Assembly: GCF_009687845.1 (NCBI RefSeq)
Contig: NZ_BLAD01000060.1
Span: 1 to 64,000 of the forward strand
Origin: Acrocarpospora corrugata
GTDB taxonomy: Bacteria > Actinomycetota > Actinomycetes > Streptosporangiales > Streptosporangiaceae
Direction of reading: 5' to 3'
Length of the DNA: 64,000 bases
In this document: one piece after another, positions 50,975-60,169 of the stretch
Numbering within the stretch: position 1 is the first letter of the stretch
Layout of the letters: each line of letters opens with the position of its first letter
The notes under the pieces: model-generated
Database searches by the model: none
Told to the model about the DNA's origin: nothing
The model's input: only the letters and a program-made list of their open reading frames with translations
Program-made: the position numbers and the translations under genes

Positions 50975-53029
50975 GTGACGATGCAAGCAGACGCGACTCT
51001 GCACGAGGATGACGGCGCACCCCCCGCTCACTGGATCCCGGTGCGACCCAGGCTGGTGGTGGCCAGCGCGTTCATGTTGTTCCTTGAACTCGCGCTGATC
51101 CGGTGGACCGGATCCAACATCGTCCACCTCAGCTACTTCACGAACTTCGTCCTGCTCGGCTCGTTCCTCGGCATCGGGCTGGGGTTCCTGCGGGTCGGGC
51201 GGACCAAACGGCTGCCCTACTACTCACCGGTCGTGCTGGCCGTGCTGGTGCTGGTCGTCAGCTTCTTCCCGGTGGTGGTCAACCGGGAGACCGACGGCAT
51301 CCTGTACTTCACCAGCCTCTCCACCAGCGGCCCGCCGGCCTGGGCGATCCTGCCGGTGATCTTCGTGGCGGCGGCGCTGGTCCTGATGGGCCCGGCCGAG
51401 CTGGTCGGCCGCTGCTTCCCCGAGCTGCCCCGGCTGGAGGCGTACCGGTGGGACCTGGTCGGCAGCCTGATCGGCATCGGCCTGTTCACGCTGCTGTCGT
51501 TCCTGTCCGCGCCGCCGCTGGTGTGGGGGATCTTCGCGGCCGTCGCGTACGGCGTGCTGCTCCGCCCCAAGTCGTTCGCCCTCCACTTCGGCCTCGTGAT
51601 CGCGCCCTGCATCCTGGTGCTGACGGCGCTCGGCCTTGAAACCTTCACGGCGGGGGCGCTCTGGTCGCCCTACTACAAGGTGACGGCCAACCATTTCGAG
51701 CGCGACGGCGTGCCGATCATGCGGATCGACGTGAACGGCATCCCGCACCAGGAGGCCATCCCGGCCGCCAAGCGGCTGGAGTGGGAGCCGCAGTACGGCA
51801 TGCCGTACGAGCGGGCCGCCACCAAGACCCTCGACGACGTGCTGATCGTCGGCGCGGGCAGCGGCACCGACGTGGCCATCGCGCTGGCCAAGGGCGCCAA
51901 GCACATCGACGCCGTGGAGATCGACCCCAAGCTCCGCGAGCTCGGCGGCGAGTTCCACCCCGACCGGCCCTACCAGGACGCCCGCGTCACCACCCACATC
52001 AACGACGGCCGCGCCTTCCTGGAGCGCACCGACAAGAAGTACGACCTGATCCTGTTCGCGCTGCCCGACTCGCTCACCCTGGTCTCGGGGGCGAGCTCGC
52101 TGCGGCTGGAGAGCTACCTGTTCACCGAGCAGGCGATGCGCTCAGCCCAGGCCCACCTCAAGCCCGGCGGCGCGTTCGCGATGTACAACTACTACCGCGA
52201 GATCTGGCTGATGGACCGGCTCGCGTCCACCGCGCAGGCGGCGTTCGGCCACAAGCCGTGCGTGGACGTGGTCGGCTGGGGCCAGCAGGCCGTCATCACC
52301 GCCGGGCTGACCGCCGCCGACCAGACCTGCGCCGCCGAGTGGGGCGGCGCGTCCGCCGACACCCCGCCGCCGACCAGTGACGACCGGCCGTTCCTGTACC
52401 TGCACGACACCTCGATCCCGATGCTCTACGTGGTCGCGCTCGGCCTGATCCTGCTGGTCAGCCTGCTCGCGGTGCGCGCGGTGGCGGGCCCGTTCCGCAC
52501 CATGCGGCCGTACGCGGACCTGTTCCTGCTGGGCGTCGGCTTCATGCTGCTGGAGACCAAGAACGTCACCGGGTTCGCGCTGCTGTTCGGCACCACCTGG
52601 CTGGTGAACGCGATCGTCTTCGGCGGCGTCCTGGTCGCGGTGCTCGCCGCCGTGGAGGTGACCCGCCGCTTCCGCACCCCGTCCCTGCCCGTCATGTACG
52701 GCGTGATCCTGGCGGGACTGGCCATCGGCTGGCTGGTGCCCAACGCCTGGCTGCTGTCCATGCCGGTGCCGCTGCGCCTGCTCACGGCGGTGGTGATCGC
52801 GTTCCTGCCGATCTTCGCGGCCAACGTGGTGTTCGCGAAGCGGTTCGCCGACACCGACAACGCCACCATGTCGTTCGGCGCGAACCTGCTCGGCGCGATG
52901 GTCGGCGGCTGCCTGGAGTACCTGGCCCTGGTGGTCGGCTACAACGCCCTGCTGATCGTGGCCGGATGTCTCTACCTGGGCGCGTTCGCGCTGCTGCCCC
53001 GGGCCTCGCGAGGCGCCGTCTCGGTCTGA
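50975..53029 (+). CDS. membrane protein with a spermidine-synthase-like (SAM-fold) domain
   Basis: 684 residues from GTG 50975 (ATG 50981 is an alternative). It has about 6-7 N-terminal membrane helices and a cytosolic Rossmann domain of spermine/spermidine-synthase type (VLIVGAGSGTDVAIALAKGAKHIDAVEID, residues 289-317; INDGRAFLERTDKKYDLILFALPDS). Five to seven more helices end it. Such membrane-embedded polyamine-synthase-like proteins are widespread, but the catalytic Asp pair is not certain and the substrate is unknown. Three 13-bp GCTGTCA(T/C)TC repeats follow in the convergent gap. Confidence 0.85.
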   Translation: MTMQADATLHEDDGAPPAHWIPVRPRLVVASAFMLFLELALIRWTGSNIVHLSYFTNFVLLGSFLGIGLGFLRVGRTKRLPYYSPVVLAVLVLVVSFFPVVVNRETDGILYFTSLSTSGPPAWAILPVIFVAAALVLMGPAELVGRCFPELPRLEAYRWDLVGSLIGIGLFTLLSFLSAPPLVWGIFAAVAYGVLLRPKSFALHFGLVIAPCILVLTALGLETFTAGALWSPYYKVTANHFERDGVPIMRIDVNGIPHQEAIPAAKRLEWEPQYGMPYERAATKTLDDVLIVGAGSGTDVAIALAKGAKHIDAVEIDPKLRELGGEFHPDRPYQDARVTTHINDGRAFLERTDKKYDLILFALPDSLTLVSGASSLRLESYLFTEQAMRSAQAHLKPGGAFAMYNYYREIWLMDRLASTAQAAFGHKPCVDVVGWGQQAVITAGLTAADQTCAAEWGGASADTPPPTSDDRPFLYLHDTSIPMLYVVALGLILLVSLLAVRAVAGPFRTMRPYADLFLLGVGFMLLETKNVTGFALLFGTTWLVNAIVFGGVLVAVLAAVEVTRRFRTPSLPVMYGVILAGLAIGWLVPNAWLLSMPVPLRLLTAVVIAFLPIFAANVVFAKRFADTDNATMSFGANLLGAMVGGCLEYLALVVGYNALLIVAGCLYLGAFALLPRASRGAVSV

Positions 53030-53037
53030 CGCGCTGC

Positions 53038-53073
53038 GCTGTCATTCGGCGCTGTCATTCTCCGCTGTCACTC
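53038..53073. repeat. three tandem copies of a 13-bp unit in the convergent gap
   Basis: GCTGTCATTC occurs at 53038, GCTGTCATTC at 53051 and GCTGTCACTC at 53064, a 13-base period. The repeat spans the 38-bp gap between the convergent genes and the last codons of the minus-strand permease gene. It looks like slippage DNA; a terminator function cannot be excluded. Confidence 0.55.
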
Positions 53074-55467
53074 CGCGCGCAGCACGGCCGCGACGCGGAT
53101 GCGCGCGGCGGTTCTGGCGGGCCACACCGCCAGCGCCGCCGCGGCCAGCAGCGCGGCCGGGGCGATCAGCAGCAGCGTGCCCACCGGCGTCGGCGGCACG
53201 TAGAGCAGCGGCGCGCCCTCGGCCACGACCCGCCACAGCACCCGGCCCAGCGCCAGCCCCAGCGGCACCCCGGCGACCAGGCCGAACAGGGCCAGCGTGC
53301 CCGCCTGGGTCAGCACGATCCACCGGGACTGCGCCGGAGTCAGGCCCAGCGCCCGCAGCACCGCCACCTCGTGCCGCCGCCGCCGGACGGCGACCGTCAG
53401 CGCGTGGCCGGTCGCGGCCAGCGCCAGCAGCGCGAGGAAGCCGCCCAGGGTGGCGGGCAGCCCGGAGATGCCCTTGATTTCGACCAGCTGCCGGGGCTCG
53501 TAGAACGGGACGAAGCCGAGCCGCGCGCCGTCCAGGGCCTCGCTCGACGTACGGCCGAGCCGGGCGGCGGCCGTCGTGACGTCCGCGCCGGGGCGGAGGG
53601 CGATGAGGAGGAAGTCGATCTCGTACGCGTCGAACAGGGCGCGGTAGCCGCCGGGGGTGGCCAGCGCGCCCTCCGCGTAGTTGTTGGCGGGCCCTTCGGG
53701 GACGAAGCCGACGCCGGAGACGGTGTACTCGTGGCTGCCCCGGGTGCCGGTGAGCGGGATCCGGTCGCCGACGCCCATCCCGAGCGTCTCCGCCGTCCGG
53801 GTCGCCAGCAGGACCTCCGTGTCGGTGGCGGGGAGCCGTCCGGCCAGGAGGCCGCCGACCGGGACGGGGTGGCGGCCGGGGGCGTAGCCGTACAGGGAGA
53901 GGGTGAGGTGGCCGGAGACGGCCGGGGACATCGGCCGGTCCTCGATGCCCGCCACGTCTGGGTCGGCGGCCAGCGCGGCGACGGCCCGGTCCGGGGGAAT
54001 GCCCTGGCCGTTGAAGCCGAGGAAGACGATCAGCTGGTGGGTCTGGCCGTATCTGGCCGGGTTGGTGGCGGCGTCGGCGACGCCGGCGGCGAAGGTTAGC
54101 GCGGCCAGCACGCCGAGCACGCCCGCCACGGTCCCGGTCAGCGCGGAGCCGACCGGCAGGGTGTCCAGGCCCCTGCCGCGCTCCAGCGCGAACCGCAGCC
54201 CTGTCTGGATCGGCACCGGCCAGCCCTGGCGGCCGGCGGCGGCGGCGATCACGGACGGGGTGCGGCGGCGCGGCGACCGCGCGGCGGCGAACAGGATCCA
54301 GGCGTAGCCGGCCGCGCCCAGCGCGAGCACGATGGGCGCGCCCAGCAGGCCGGGCAGTAGCACGGCCCAGTCCAGGTCGAAGCCGGGCCTCGGCTCGTAG
54401 GAGGCGGCGGCCCCGATCGGCAGCCACGGGGAGGCGGCCGCGGCCCCGAGCACGCCGGTCATCGCGCCGGCGGCTCCGGCCAGGGCGGGGCCGAGGGCGG
54501 CGGCGGCCACCGCCTGCCGGGGGGTGAGGCCGGGGGCGCGCAGGGTCCGCAGCGCGGGGATCGACGAGCCGACCAGCCGGGCCGTGGACTGGCCGATCAG
54601 CAGCGTCCCTGCGGCCAGCACGGACAGGCCGAGCGCGAGCAGCACCGCCGCCTCGTAGCCGAGCAGCCGGTCGACCTGGCGGCGCGTGGTCGCCAGGTTC
54701 TCGATCTTGACGGCCGGGCGGGCGGTCAGCGCGGCGAAACGTGCACGGAACGCCGGTATCCCCGCCTCGCCGCCGGCCAGCCGGACGAGCGCGATGGTGA
54801 AGCCGCCGCGGCCGTCCGTGCCAATGAAATTTTCGCGATATCTCAAGAACAATCCGGGCGACGGGAGGATCGTTCCGGTGGCTCCGCTCGGGTCGACGTA
54901 GTACGGCGACCTGATCACTCCCACGATCCGCGCCACGACCCTCGGCCCGTGCCTGGCGACCGTCCCCGACGTGTCGCCGATCAGGTTGACCTCCTCCGGC
55001 GTGCTCAACTGGATCACCACCGAGTCGCCGACGCCCTTGCCGTACTCGTCCAGGAAGTGCGGGAGCACCACCACCTCGTCGGCGCGGGCCGGGTCGGGCA
55101 GCCGCCCGGCCAGCACCACCGGGCGCTCGACCGAGCGCCAGATCTCGGCGTCGGCGGGCGGCGCGGAGTCCCAGCCCAGCCGCACACCCTGCACGGACAG
55201 CGCGGACACCACGGTCGGCGCGACCGCGGCCACCCCGGGCAGGGCCCGCACCCGGTCCCAGTCGAAGTCGGGGATCTGGCTCTGCACCAGGATGTCGGCG
55301 GGCAGGGCGCCGGCCCGCAGCCGCTCCTGCGCGGACCCGCCGCGCCGCGCGCCCGCGATCGCGGCCAGGACGGTGGCCAGCGCGAACGCGACGATCACGG
55401 CGAGCGCGACGTGGGCTCGCCACCGCGGCGCGACGGCGATCGCCAGCCAGGCACGGGAGAACCTCAT
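53068..55467 (-). CDS. FtsX-like ABC transporter permease (large, two FtsX domains)
   Basis: 799 residues from ATG 55467. About 10 membrane segments: an N-terminal helix, a large extracytoplasmic MacB-like domain, then paired FtsX-type helices (LLGYEAAVLLALGLSVLAAGTLLIG; GFLALLALAATGHALTVAVRRRRHEVAVLRALGL). The signature RRRRHEVAVLRALGLTPAQ of FtsX permeases is present near 690-710. MacB/LolCDE-type permeases need an ATPase, but no ABC nucleotide-binding gene is adjacent in this window; it must come from elsewhere or belong to a lost partner. Substrate unknown. Confidence 0.85.
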   Translation of the reverse strand: MRFSRAWLAIAVAPRWRAHVALAVIVAFALATVLAAIAGARRGGSAQERLRAGALPADILVQSQIPDFDWDRVRALPGVAAVAPTVVSALSVQGVRLGWDSAPPADAEIWRSVERPVVLAGRLPDPARADEVVVLPHFLDEYGKGVGDSVVIQLSTPEEVNLIGDTSGTVARHGPRVVARIVGVIRSPYYVDPSGATGTILPSPGLFLRYRENFIGTDGRGGFTIALVRLAGGEAGIPAFRARFAALTARPAVKIENLATTRRQVDRLLGYEAAVLLALGLSVLAAGTLLIGQSTARLVGSSIPALRTLRAPGLTPRQAVAAAALGPALAGAAGAMTGVLGAAAASPWLPIGAAASYEPRPGFDLDWAVLLPGLLGAPIVLALGAAGYAWILFAAARSPRRRTPSVIAAAAGRQGWPVPIQTGLRFALERGRGLDTLPVGSALTGTVAGVLGVLAALTFAAGVADAATNPARYGQTHQLIVFLGFNGQGIPPDRAVAALAADPDVAGIEDRPMSPAVSGHLTLSLYGYAPGRHPVPVGGLLAGRLPATDTEVLLATRTAETLGMGVGDRIPLTGTRGSHEYTVSGVGFVPEGPANNYAEGALATPGGYRALFDAYEIDFLLIALRPGADVTTAAARLGRTSSEALDGARLGFVPFYEPRQLVEIKGISGLPATLGGFLALLALAATGHALTVAVRRRRHEVAVLRALGLTPAQSRWIVLTQAGTLALFGLVAGVPLGLALGRVLWRVVAEGAPLLYVPPTPVGTLLLIAPAALLAAAALAVWPARTAARIRVAAVLRAE

Positions 55468-55591
55468 CGCGACCTCTCGATCGGCGGCAGCCGGACCTTC
55501 CGACTATCCGCCGGGCCGGGGCGAGCCGCCACCGGGCTAGCCCTCGGTTGACCGTCCTGACGGGCCTGGCTAACATCCGGTTGCGCTCCCT

Positions 55592-55602
55592 CGAAATTTT
55601 CG
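55592..55602. promoter_or_regulatory. odd palindrome CGAAATTTTCG upstream of the condensation-domain gene
   Basis: Perfect 11-bp odd palindrome (CGAAA-T-TTTCG) 58 bp before the GTG of the stand-alone condensation gene, resembling the GAAA-N-TTTC class. AT-rich DNA around it suggests a promoter. No regulator is identified. Confidence 0.3.
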
Positions 55603-55659
55603 TTCATCGGAAAAAACTTTCGGTCCACGAGTTCCCGAGAAGTGAGGAGGGGGCGACGG

Positions 55660-56922
55660 GTGTACGCCGACTTCGGTGGTGGCCGGTCCGGGCAGGCGCC
55701 GCTGACCTGGGGGCAACGCGGGATCTGGGACGCGATGGCGCGCAATCCGCCGGGTCATTTCAACATCGGCCGGGTGCTGATGGTGCCCAGGCGCGGCGGG
55801 GCGGCGGTCGCGGAGGCGGCCCGCGCGGTCGGGCTGCTGGCCGAGCGGCACGAGTCGCTGCGGACCCGGGTGGAGGTCACCGGCGGCGAGCCACGGCAGG
55901 TGCTCTCCGGGTCCGGGCGCATCCCGCTCACCGTCGTGGCCGCAGAATCGGGCGCCGACGCGGCGTCGCTGCTGGAAAAGCTCACGGCCGGGGAGTTCGA
56001 CCTCGCGGGGGAGTGGCCGCTGCGGGTGGGACTGGTCACCTCGCGCGGCCGGGTGCGGTGGGTGGTGCTGGTCCTGTCCCACCTGGCCGCCGACGGTCAG
56101 GCCACCGGGATCCTCCTGCGCGACCTGCGCAGGCTGCTCCGCCAGGACGAGCTCGCCGGGCCGCCGCCCGCGCAGCCGCTGGACCTGGCGCTCGGCCAGC
56201 GTGACGGCGGCGAGCGCCGCACCCGGGCCGCGATCGCCTTCTGGACCGGCCAGTACGAGCGCGTCCCGCCCGTCATGTTCACGCCCGTGCACCCCGGCCG
56301 GCGGCGGCACCGCCGGGTCCGGCTGGCCTCGGAGCCGCTCGCGGCGGCGGCCAGGACGGTCGCCGACCGGCACCAGGTCAGCTCCACCACCGTCCTGCTG
56401 GCCGCCACCGCCGTCCTGGTCGGCGCGCGGACCGGCCACGGCTCGGTCGCCCTGTCCACGATCGTCGGCAACCGCTTCGCCGGCGAGCTGCGCGGCATGG
56501 TCACCACCCTCGACCAGCTCGGCCTGTTCGCCCTCGAACTCGGCGGCGGCCTGGACGAGCTGGTGCCCCGCGCCTGGCGGGCCGCGCTGGCCGCCTACCG
56601 GCACGCCTACTACGACCAGCCCGCCCTCGACCGGGCTCTCACCCGGATGGGCGCGGAACGCGGCGCGGAGCTGAACCCGTACGCCTGCTTCAACGACGTA
56701 CGGCAGGCCGCCGACCGCGCCCCGGCCAGTCCGGACGCCAAATCCCGGCTGGACTGGCTGCCCGACCCTGACGGCATCCGCTGCCGGTTCTGCCTCCTGG
56801 TCCTGGACGCCCCCGACGCCGGGCTGGTCCTCCAGCTGACGGCGGACACGCGCTGCCTGACCTCTGAGCAGATCGCGCGTTTCCTGCCGGAGCTGGAGAA
56901 CCTGGTCCTGGCGGCGGCCTGA
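55660..56922 (+). CDS. stand-alone NRPS condensation-domain-like protein
   Basis: 420 residues from GTG 55660, with GAGGAGG about 10 bases upstream; GTG 55642 is possible. The fold is that of a condensation/epimerisation domain: LTWGQRGIWDAM (C1-like), ERHESLRTRV (C2-like), and the active-site strand LVLSHLAADGQATG, where HHxxxDG reads S140-H141-L-A-A-D145-G146. The second, catalytic His is kept and the first is Ser. Later segments (VSSTTVLLAATAVLV; LSTIVGNR) fit C4-C5. No carrier or adenylation domain. The stop (56920-56922) directly abuts the stop of the convergent NRPS module. It may act with that module as a trans condensation or release enzyme. Confidence 0.78.
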   Translation: MYADFGGGRSGQAPLTWGQRGIWDAMARNPPGHFNIGRVLMVPRRGGAAVAEAARAVGLLAERHESLRTRVEVTGGEPRQVLSGSGRIPLTVVAAESGADAASLLEKLTAGEFDLAGEWPLRVGLVTSRGRVRWVVLVLSHLAADGQATGILLRDLRRLLRQDELAGPPPAQPLDLALGQRDGGERRTRAAIAFWTGQYERVPPVMFTPVHPGRRRHRRVRLASEPLAAAARTVADRHQVSSTTVLLAATAVLVGARTGHGSVALSTIVGNRFAGELRGMVTTLDQLGLFALELGGGLDELVPRAWRAALAAYRHAYYDQPALDRALTRMGAERGAELNPYACFNDVRQAADRAPASPDAKSRLDWLPDPDGIRCRFCLLVLDAPDAGLVLQLTADTRCLTSEQIARFLPELENLVLAAA

Positions 56923-59900
56923 TCAGTCCTCCCCGGCGAGCAGCCGCTCCGCCTCCTCGTCGGACATGTCGGACAGTTCGGCGGTCAGGCCCTCCTCCAG
57001 CGCGACAGCCAGATCGGCCACCGTCCGGCGGGTGAACATGGTCAGGATCGGCAGCTCGACGCCGGTGATGGCCAGGATCCTGGCCGCCACCCTGACCGCC
57101 AGCAGGGACTGGCCGCCGAGCCGGAAGAAGTCGTCGTGCGCGCCGACCCGGGGCACGCCGAGCACCTCGGTCCACACGTCGGCGACCAGCGACTCCGCGT
57201 CGGTCCGCGGCGGGGTGAACTCGGCGCGCTGCGCGGTCGGGGAGGGCAGGGCGGCCCGGTCGACCTTGCCGTTGGGGGTCATCGGCAGGGTGGTGATGCG
57301 GATGAATCGGGCGGGCACCAGGTGGGCGGGCAGGGTGCTCGCCAGCGCGCGGGAGACCGCGCCCAGGCTGACTTCGCCGATGATGTAGGCGATCAGGTTC
57401 TCCTCGTGCACGGCGGCGACCGCTTGGATGACGCCGGGGAATGCCTCGCAGGCCGCTTCCACTTCGCCCAGTTCGATTCGGTGGCCGCGCACTTTGACCT
57501 GGTTGTCGGTCCGGCCCAGGAACTCCAGCTCGCCTTCCGGCCGCCAGCGGACCATGTCGCCGGTGCGGTAGAGGCGGCCGCCGGGGGCGCCGTACGGGTC
57601 GGGGACGAAACGTTCGGCGGTGAGGGACGCTCTGCCGAGGTAGCCGTGCGCGACGCCGGCACCGCCGATGAGCAGCTCGCCGGGGACGCCGGCGCGGACG
57701 GGGTTGAAGCGCTCATCGAGTACGTAGACCTGGGTCCCGCCGATGGGAGCGCCGATCCGCACCGCCGCCGGTTTCGCGGGAACCTCCCACGCGGTCGACC
57801 AGATGGTCGTCTCGGTAGGCCCGTACACGTTCACCAGGCGGCCCACCGACCCGCGCAGGCGGCGGGCCAGCTCGGGACCGAGCGCCTCGCCGCCGACCAG
57901 CGCGGTCAGCGCCGGATCCCGGTAGCCGGAGTCCAGCAGCATCCGCCAGCCGGACGGAGTGGCCTGCACGTGTGTGACCCCCGCCTCCTTGATCAGCCGG
58001 GCCTGGGCGAAGCCGTCCCCCGCGGTGGCCGTGTCCGCGATCGCGACCCGGCCGCCGGTGACCAGCGGCAGGTAGAGCTCCAGCGCGGAGATGTCGAAGG
58101 ACAGCGAGGTGAGGCCGAGCCAGACGTGCTCGGGGGCGGCGTCGAACATGGCGGCCATCGAGGTCAGCAGGTTGGCGAGCGCGGCCTGCGGGACGGGCAC
58201 GCCCTTGGGCTTGCCGGTCGAGCCGGAGGTGTAGAGGACGTAGGCGGTGTCCGCGCCCCGGACCGGGGCGCGGGTGAAGTCGGCGCGGGCGGGGGGCGGG
58301 CTGTCGATCAGGACGGTCGGGACCGGGTGGTCCGGCAGCGCCGTCACCGTCTCCGAACTGGCCAGGACCAGGGCGGCGGCGCAGTCGTCCAGGACGAAGG
58401 CCAGCCGGGCGGGCGGGTAGGCCGGGTCGATCGGCACGTACGCCGCCCCCGCGCGCTGCACGGCGAGCAGGGCGACCAGGGATTCCGCCGTTCTGGGCAG
58501 GCAGACGGCCACCAGCTCGCCGGGGCGGACCGGGAGGCGGGCGGCCAGGTCGTCGGCGCGGCGGTCGAGTTCGGCGTAGCTGAGCCGGACGTCGCCGCCG
58601 GTGACGGCGATCGCGTCCGGGCGCAGGGCCACCTGGCGGCGGATCAGGTCGGGGACCAGGTCGGCGGCGGGGGGCGCGGTGCGGTTCCAGTCGTGGATGA
58701 GGCGCTCGTACTCCGCGCCGGTGGGGGCGGTCAGCTCGGACAGGCGCAGGTCCGGGTCGGCGGCGGCGCGGGCCATCAGGGTCTCGAACTCGTGGGCGTA
58801 CCCGGCGATGGTCGGCTCGTCGAACAGGCCGGTGTTGTAGACCAGCAGCAGCTGCCAGATCCCGCTCAGGCCGAAGATGTCGGCCTTCAGCTCGTACGGC
58901 GTGTGCCCGAACCCGGCGTCGGCCCGCTCGGACCGCACCCCCTCCAGGGCCAGCCCCGGGCCGCCGGTCTGGTGGTGCATGCCGAACATGGTCTGGAACA
59001 GCGGCGCCCGGCTCAGGTCGCGTTCGATGTCGAGCGCGGGCAGCAGCCGCTCGAACGGCACCTTCTGGTGGCGGTACCCGGCCAGCAGGCGGGTCCTGGT
59101 CCGGCGCAGCACCTCACGGAAGCTCGGATCGCCGGATAAGTCGCCGCGGGCGACCACGGTGTTGGAGAAGTAGCCGACCAGGCGTTCCAGGTCCTCGCGG
59201 TCCCGGCCCGCCGTCGGGAAGCCCACGCAGAAGTCGCTCTGGCCGCTCCGCCCGGACAGCAGCACCTGGTACACCGCCATCAGCGCCATGAAGAGCGTGC
59301 AACGTTCCTTGGCGGCGAGTGCCGCGAACGGGGTCGTCACCTCAGGCGGCAGCGGGTGCAGCAGGTGCGCGCTCGCCGTGTCCGCCACCGCCGGGCGCGG
59401 CCGGTCGACGGCCAGTTCCAGGGCCGCCGCCCCGGCCAGCTCCCCGGTCCAGTACGCGAGAGACTCCGCGCTCTCCTCCGTCTCCTCGATGACGTCGGAG
59501 TAGCGGACCGGGAGGGGGTCGAGGGCGGTTCCGCCGTACCGGGCGGTCAGCTCGTCGGCGATGATGCCGATCGACCGGCCATCGCAGACGATGTGGTGCG
59601 CCACCACGCACAGCAGGTGCTCGTCCGGGCCGCACGCGATCAGCCAGGCCCGCAGCAGCCGCCCGGCCGCCAGGTCGAACGGCCGCTCGATCAGCGCGCT
59701 CACCATCGCCTCCGCCTCGGCCGGCGTCGCCGCCATCCGGGTCAGCTCGAACGGCCACGGCGGGTCGATGACCTGCACGGGACCGCCGTCCCTGGCCGGG
59801 AACCTGGCCCGCAGCGCCTCGTGCCGCGCGACGATGTCGCCGAACGCCCGGGTCAGGCGCGCCGGGTCGATCGGGCCGGTGAGCCGGGTGGTCTGGGAGA

Positions 59901-59982
59901 GATGGTAGGAGGCGTCCTGCGGGTCCACCTGCTGGAGGAACCAGACACGCTCCTGGGCGGCCGTGAGAGGCAGCTCGATCAT
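56923..59982 (-). CDS. single-module NRPS, C-A-PCP, predicted glycine-activating
   Basis: 1019 residues from ATG 59982. Condensation domain 1-430 with HHIVCDG at 129-135. Adenylation domain 440-915: core A3 YVLYTSGSTGKPKG, A5 NVYGPTETT, A7 YRTGDMVRW, A8 GRTDNQVKVRGHRIE, A10 PNGKVDR. The ten specificity residues read D630 I631 L634 Q673 L695 G697 V719 I727 W728 K906, that is DILQLGVIWK, one residue from the established Gly code DILQLGLIWK. The carrier domain carries the pantetheine Ser959 in FFRLGGQSLLAVR. There is no thioesterase, reductase or MbtH gene nearby. Because it begins with a C domain, it should receive an acyl or peptidyl chain from another protein; the convergent stand-alone C domain is the nearest candidate. 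Product unknown. Confidence 0.9.
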   Translation of the reverse strand: MIELPLTAAQERVWFLQQVDPQDASYHLSQTTRLTGPIDPARLTRAFGDIVARHEALRARFPARDGGPVQVIDPPWPFELTRMAATPAEAEAMVSALIERPFDLAAGRLLRAWLIACGPDEHLLCVVAHHIVCDGRSIGIIADELTARYGGTALDPLPVRYSDVIEETEESAESLAYWTGELAGAAALELAVDRPRPAVADTASAHLLHPLPPEVTTPFAALAAKERCTLFMALMAVYQVLLSGRSGQSDFCVGFPTAGRDREDLERLVGYFSNTVVARGDLSGDPSFREVLRRTRTRLLAGYRHQKVPFERLLPALDIERDLSRAPLFQTMFGMHHQTGGPGLALEGVRSERADAGFGHTPYELKADIFGLSGIWQLLLVYNTGLFDEPTIAGYAHEFETLMARAAADPDLRLSELTAPTGAEYERLIHDWNRTAPPAADLVPDLIRRQVALRPDAIAVTGGDVRLSYAELDRRADDLAARLPVRPGELVAVCLPRTAESLVALLAVQRAGAAYVPIDPAYPPARLAFVLDDCAAALVLASSETVTALPDHPVPTVLIDSPPPARADFTRAPVRGADTAYVLYTSGSTGKPKGVPVPQAALANLLTSMAAMFDAAPEHVWLGLTSLSFDISALELYLPLVTGGRVAIADTATAGDGFAQARLIKEAGVTHVQATPSGWRMLLDSGYRDPALTALVGGEALGPELARRLRGSVGRLVNVYGPTETTIWSTAWEVPAKPAAVRIGAPIGGTQVYVLDERFNPVRAGVPGELLIGGAGVAHGYLGRASLTAERFVPDPYGAPGGRLYRTGDMVRWRPEGELEFLGRTDNQVKVRGHRIELGEVEAACEAFPGVIQAVAAVHEENLIAYIIGEVSLGAVSRALASTLPAHLVPARFIRITTLPMTPNGKVDRAALPSPTAQRAEFTPPRTDAESLVADVWTEVLGVPRVGAHDDFFRLGGQSLLAVRVAARILAITGVELPILTMFTRRTVADLAVALEEGLTAELSDMSDEEAERLLAGED

Positions 59983-60000
59983 GGGGGGTGCTCCCTGAAA

Positions 60001-60024
60001 GTACGGCGAAGTACGGTCGTACGG
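60001..60024. repeat. three GTACGG repeats upstream of the NRPS module
   Basis: GTACGG occurs at 60001, 60011 and 60019, 19-42 bases upstream of the NRPS start codon on the minus strand (CCGTAC in that sense). It is followed by the TGGGAGCG-type dyad at 60032. Possibly a regulator-binding cluster or part of the 5' leader. Confidence 0.4.
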
Positions 60025-60031
60025 TACTCAA

Positions 60032-60045
60032 TGGGAGCGTTCCCG
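60032..60045. promoter_or_regulatory. CebR/LacI-like dyad TGGGAGCGTTCCCG
   Basis: Differs from the CebR site TGGGAGCGCTCCCA at two positions and keeps GGGA-N4-TCCC symmetry. It lies 50 bp upstream of the NRPS start and 125 bp before the metalloprotease start. Real function uncertain; it is listed because the same motif class occurs before the cellulase. Confidence 0.3.
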
Positions 60046-60169
60046 CCGACACTATGATCGCCAACACCCCGCGTCAAGAAACATTGTGTAGGAGGCTACT
60101 CACGCCTCCGCGCCCCTCCCGCACCCACCGTGAGAGCACGGGAAAGCACTCTTACGGAGGGGAAACGAC

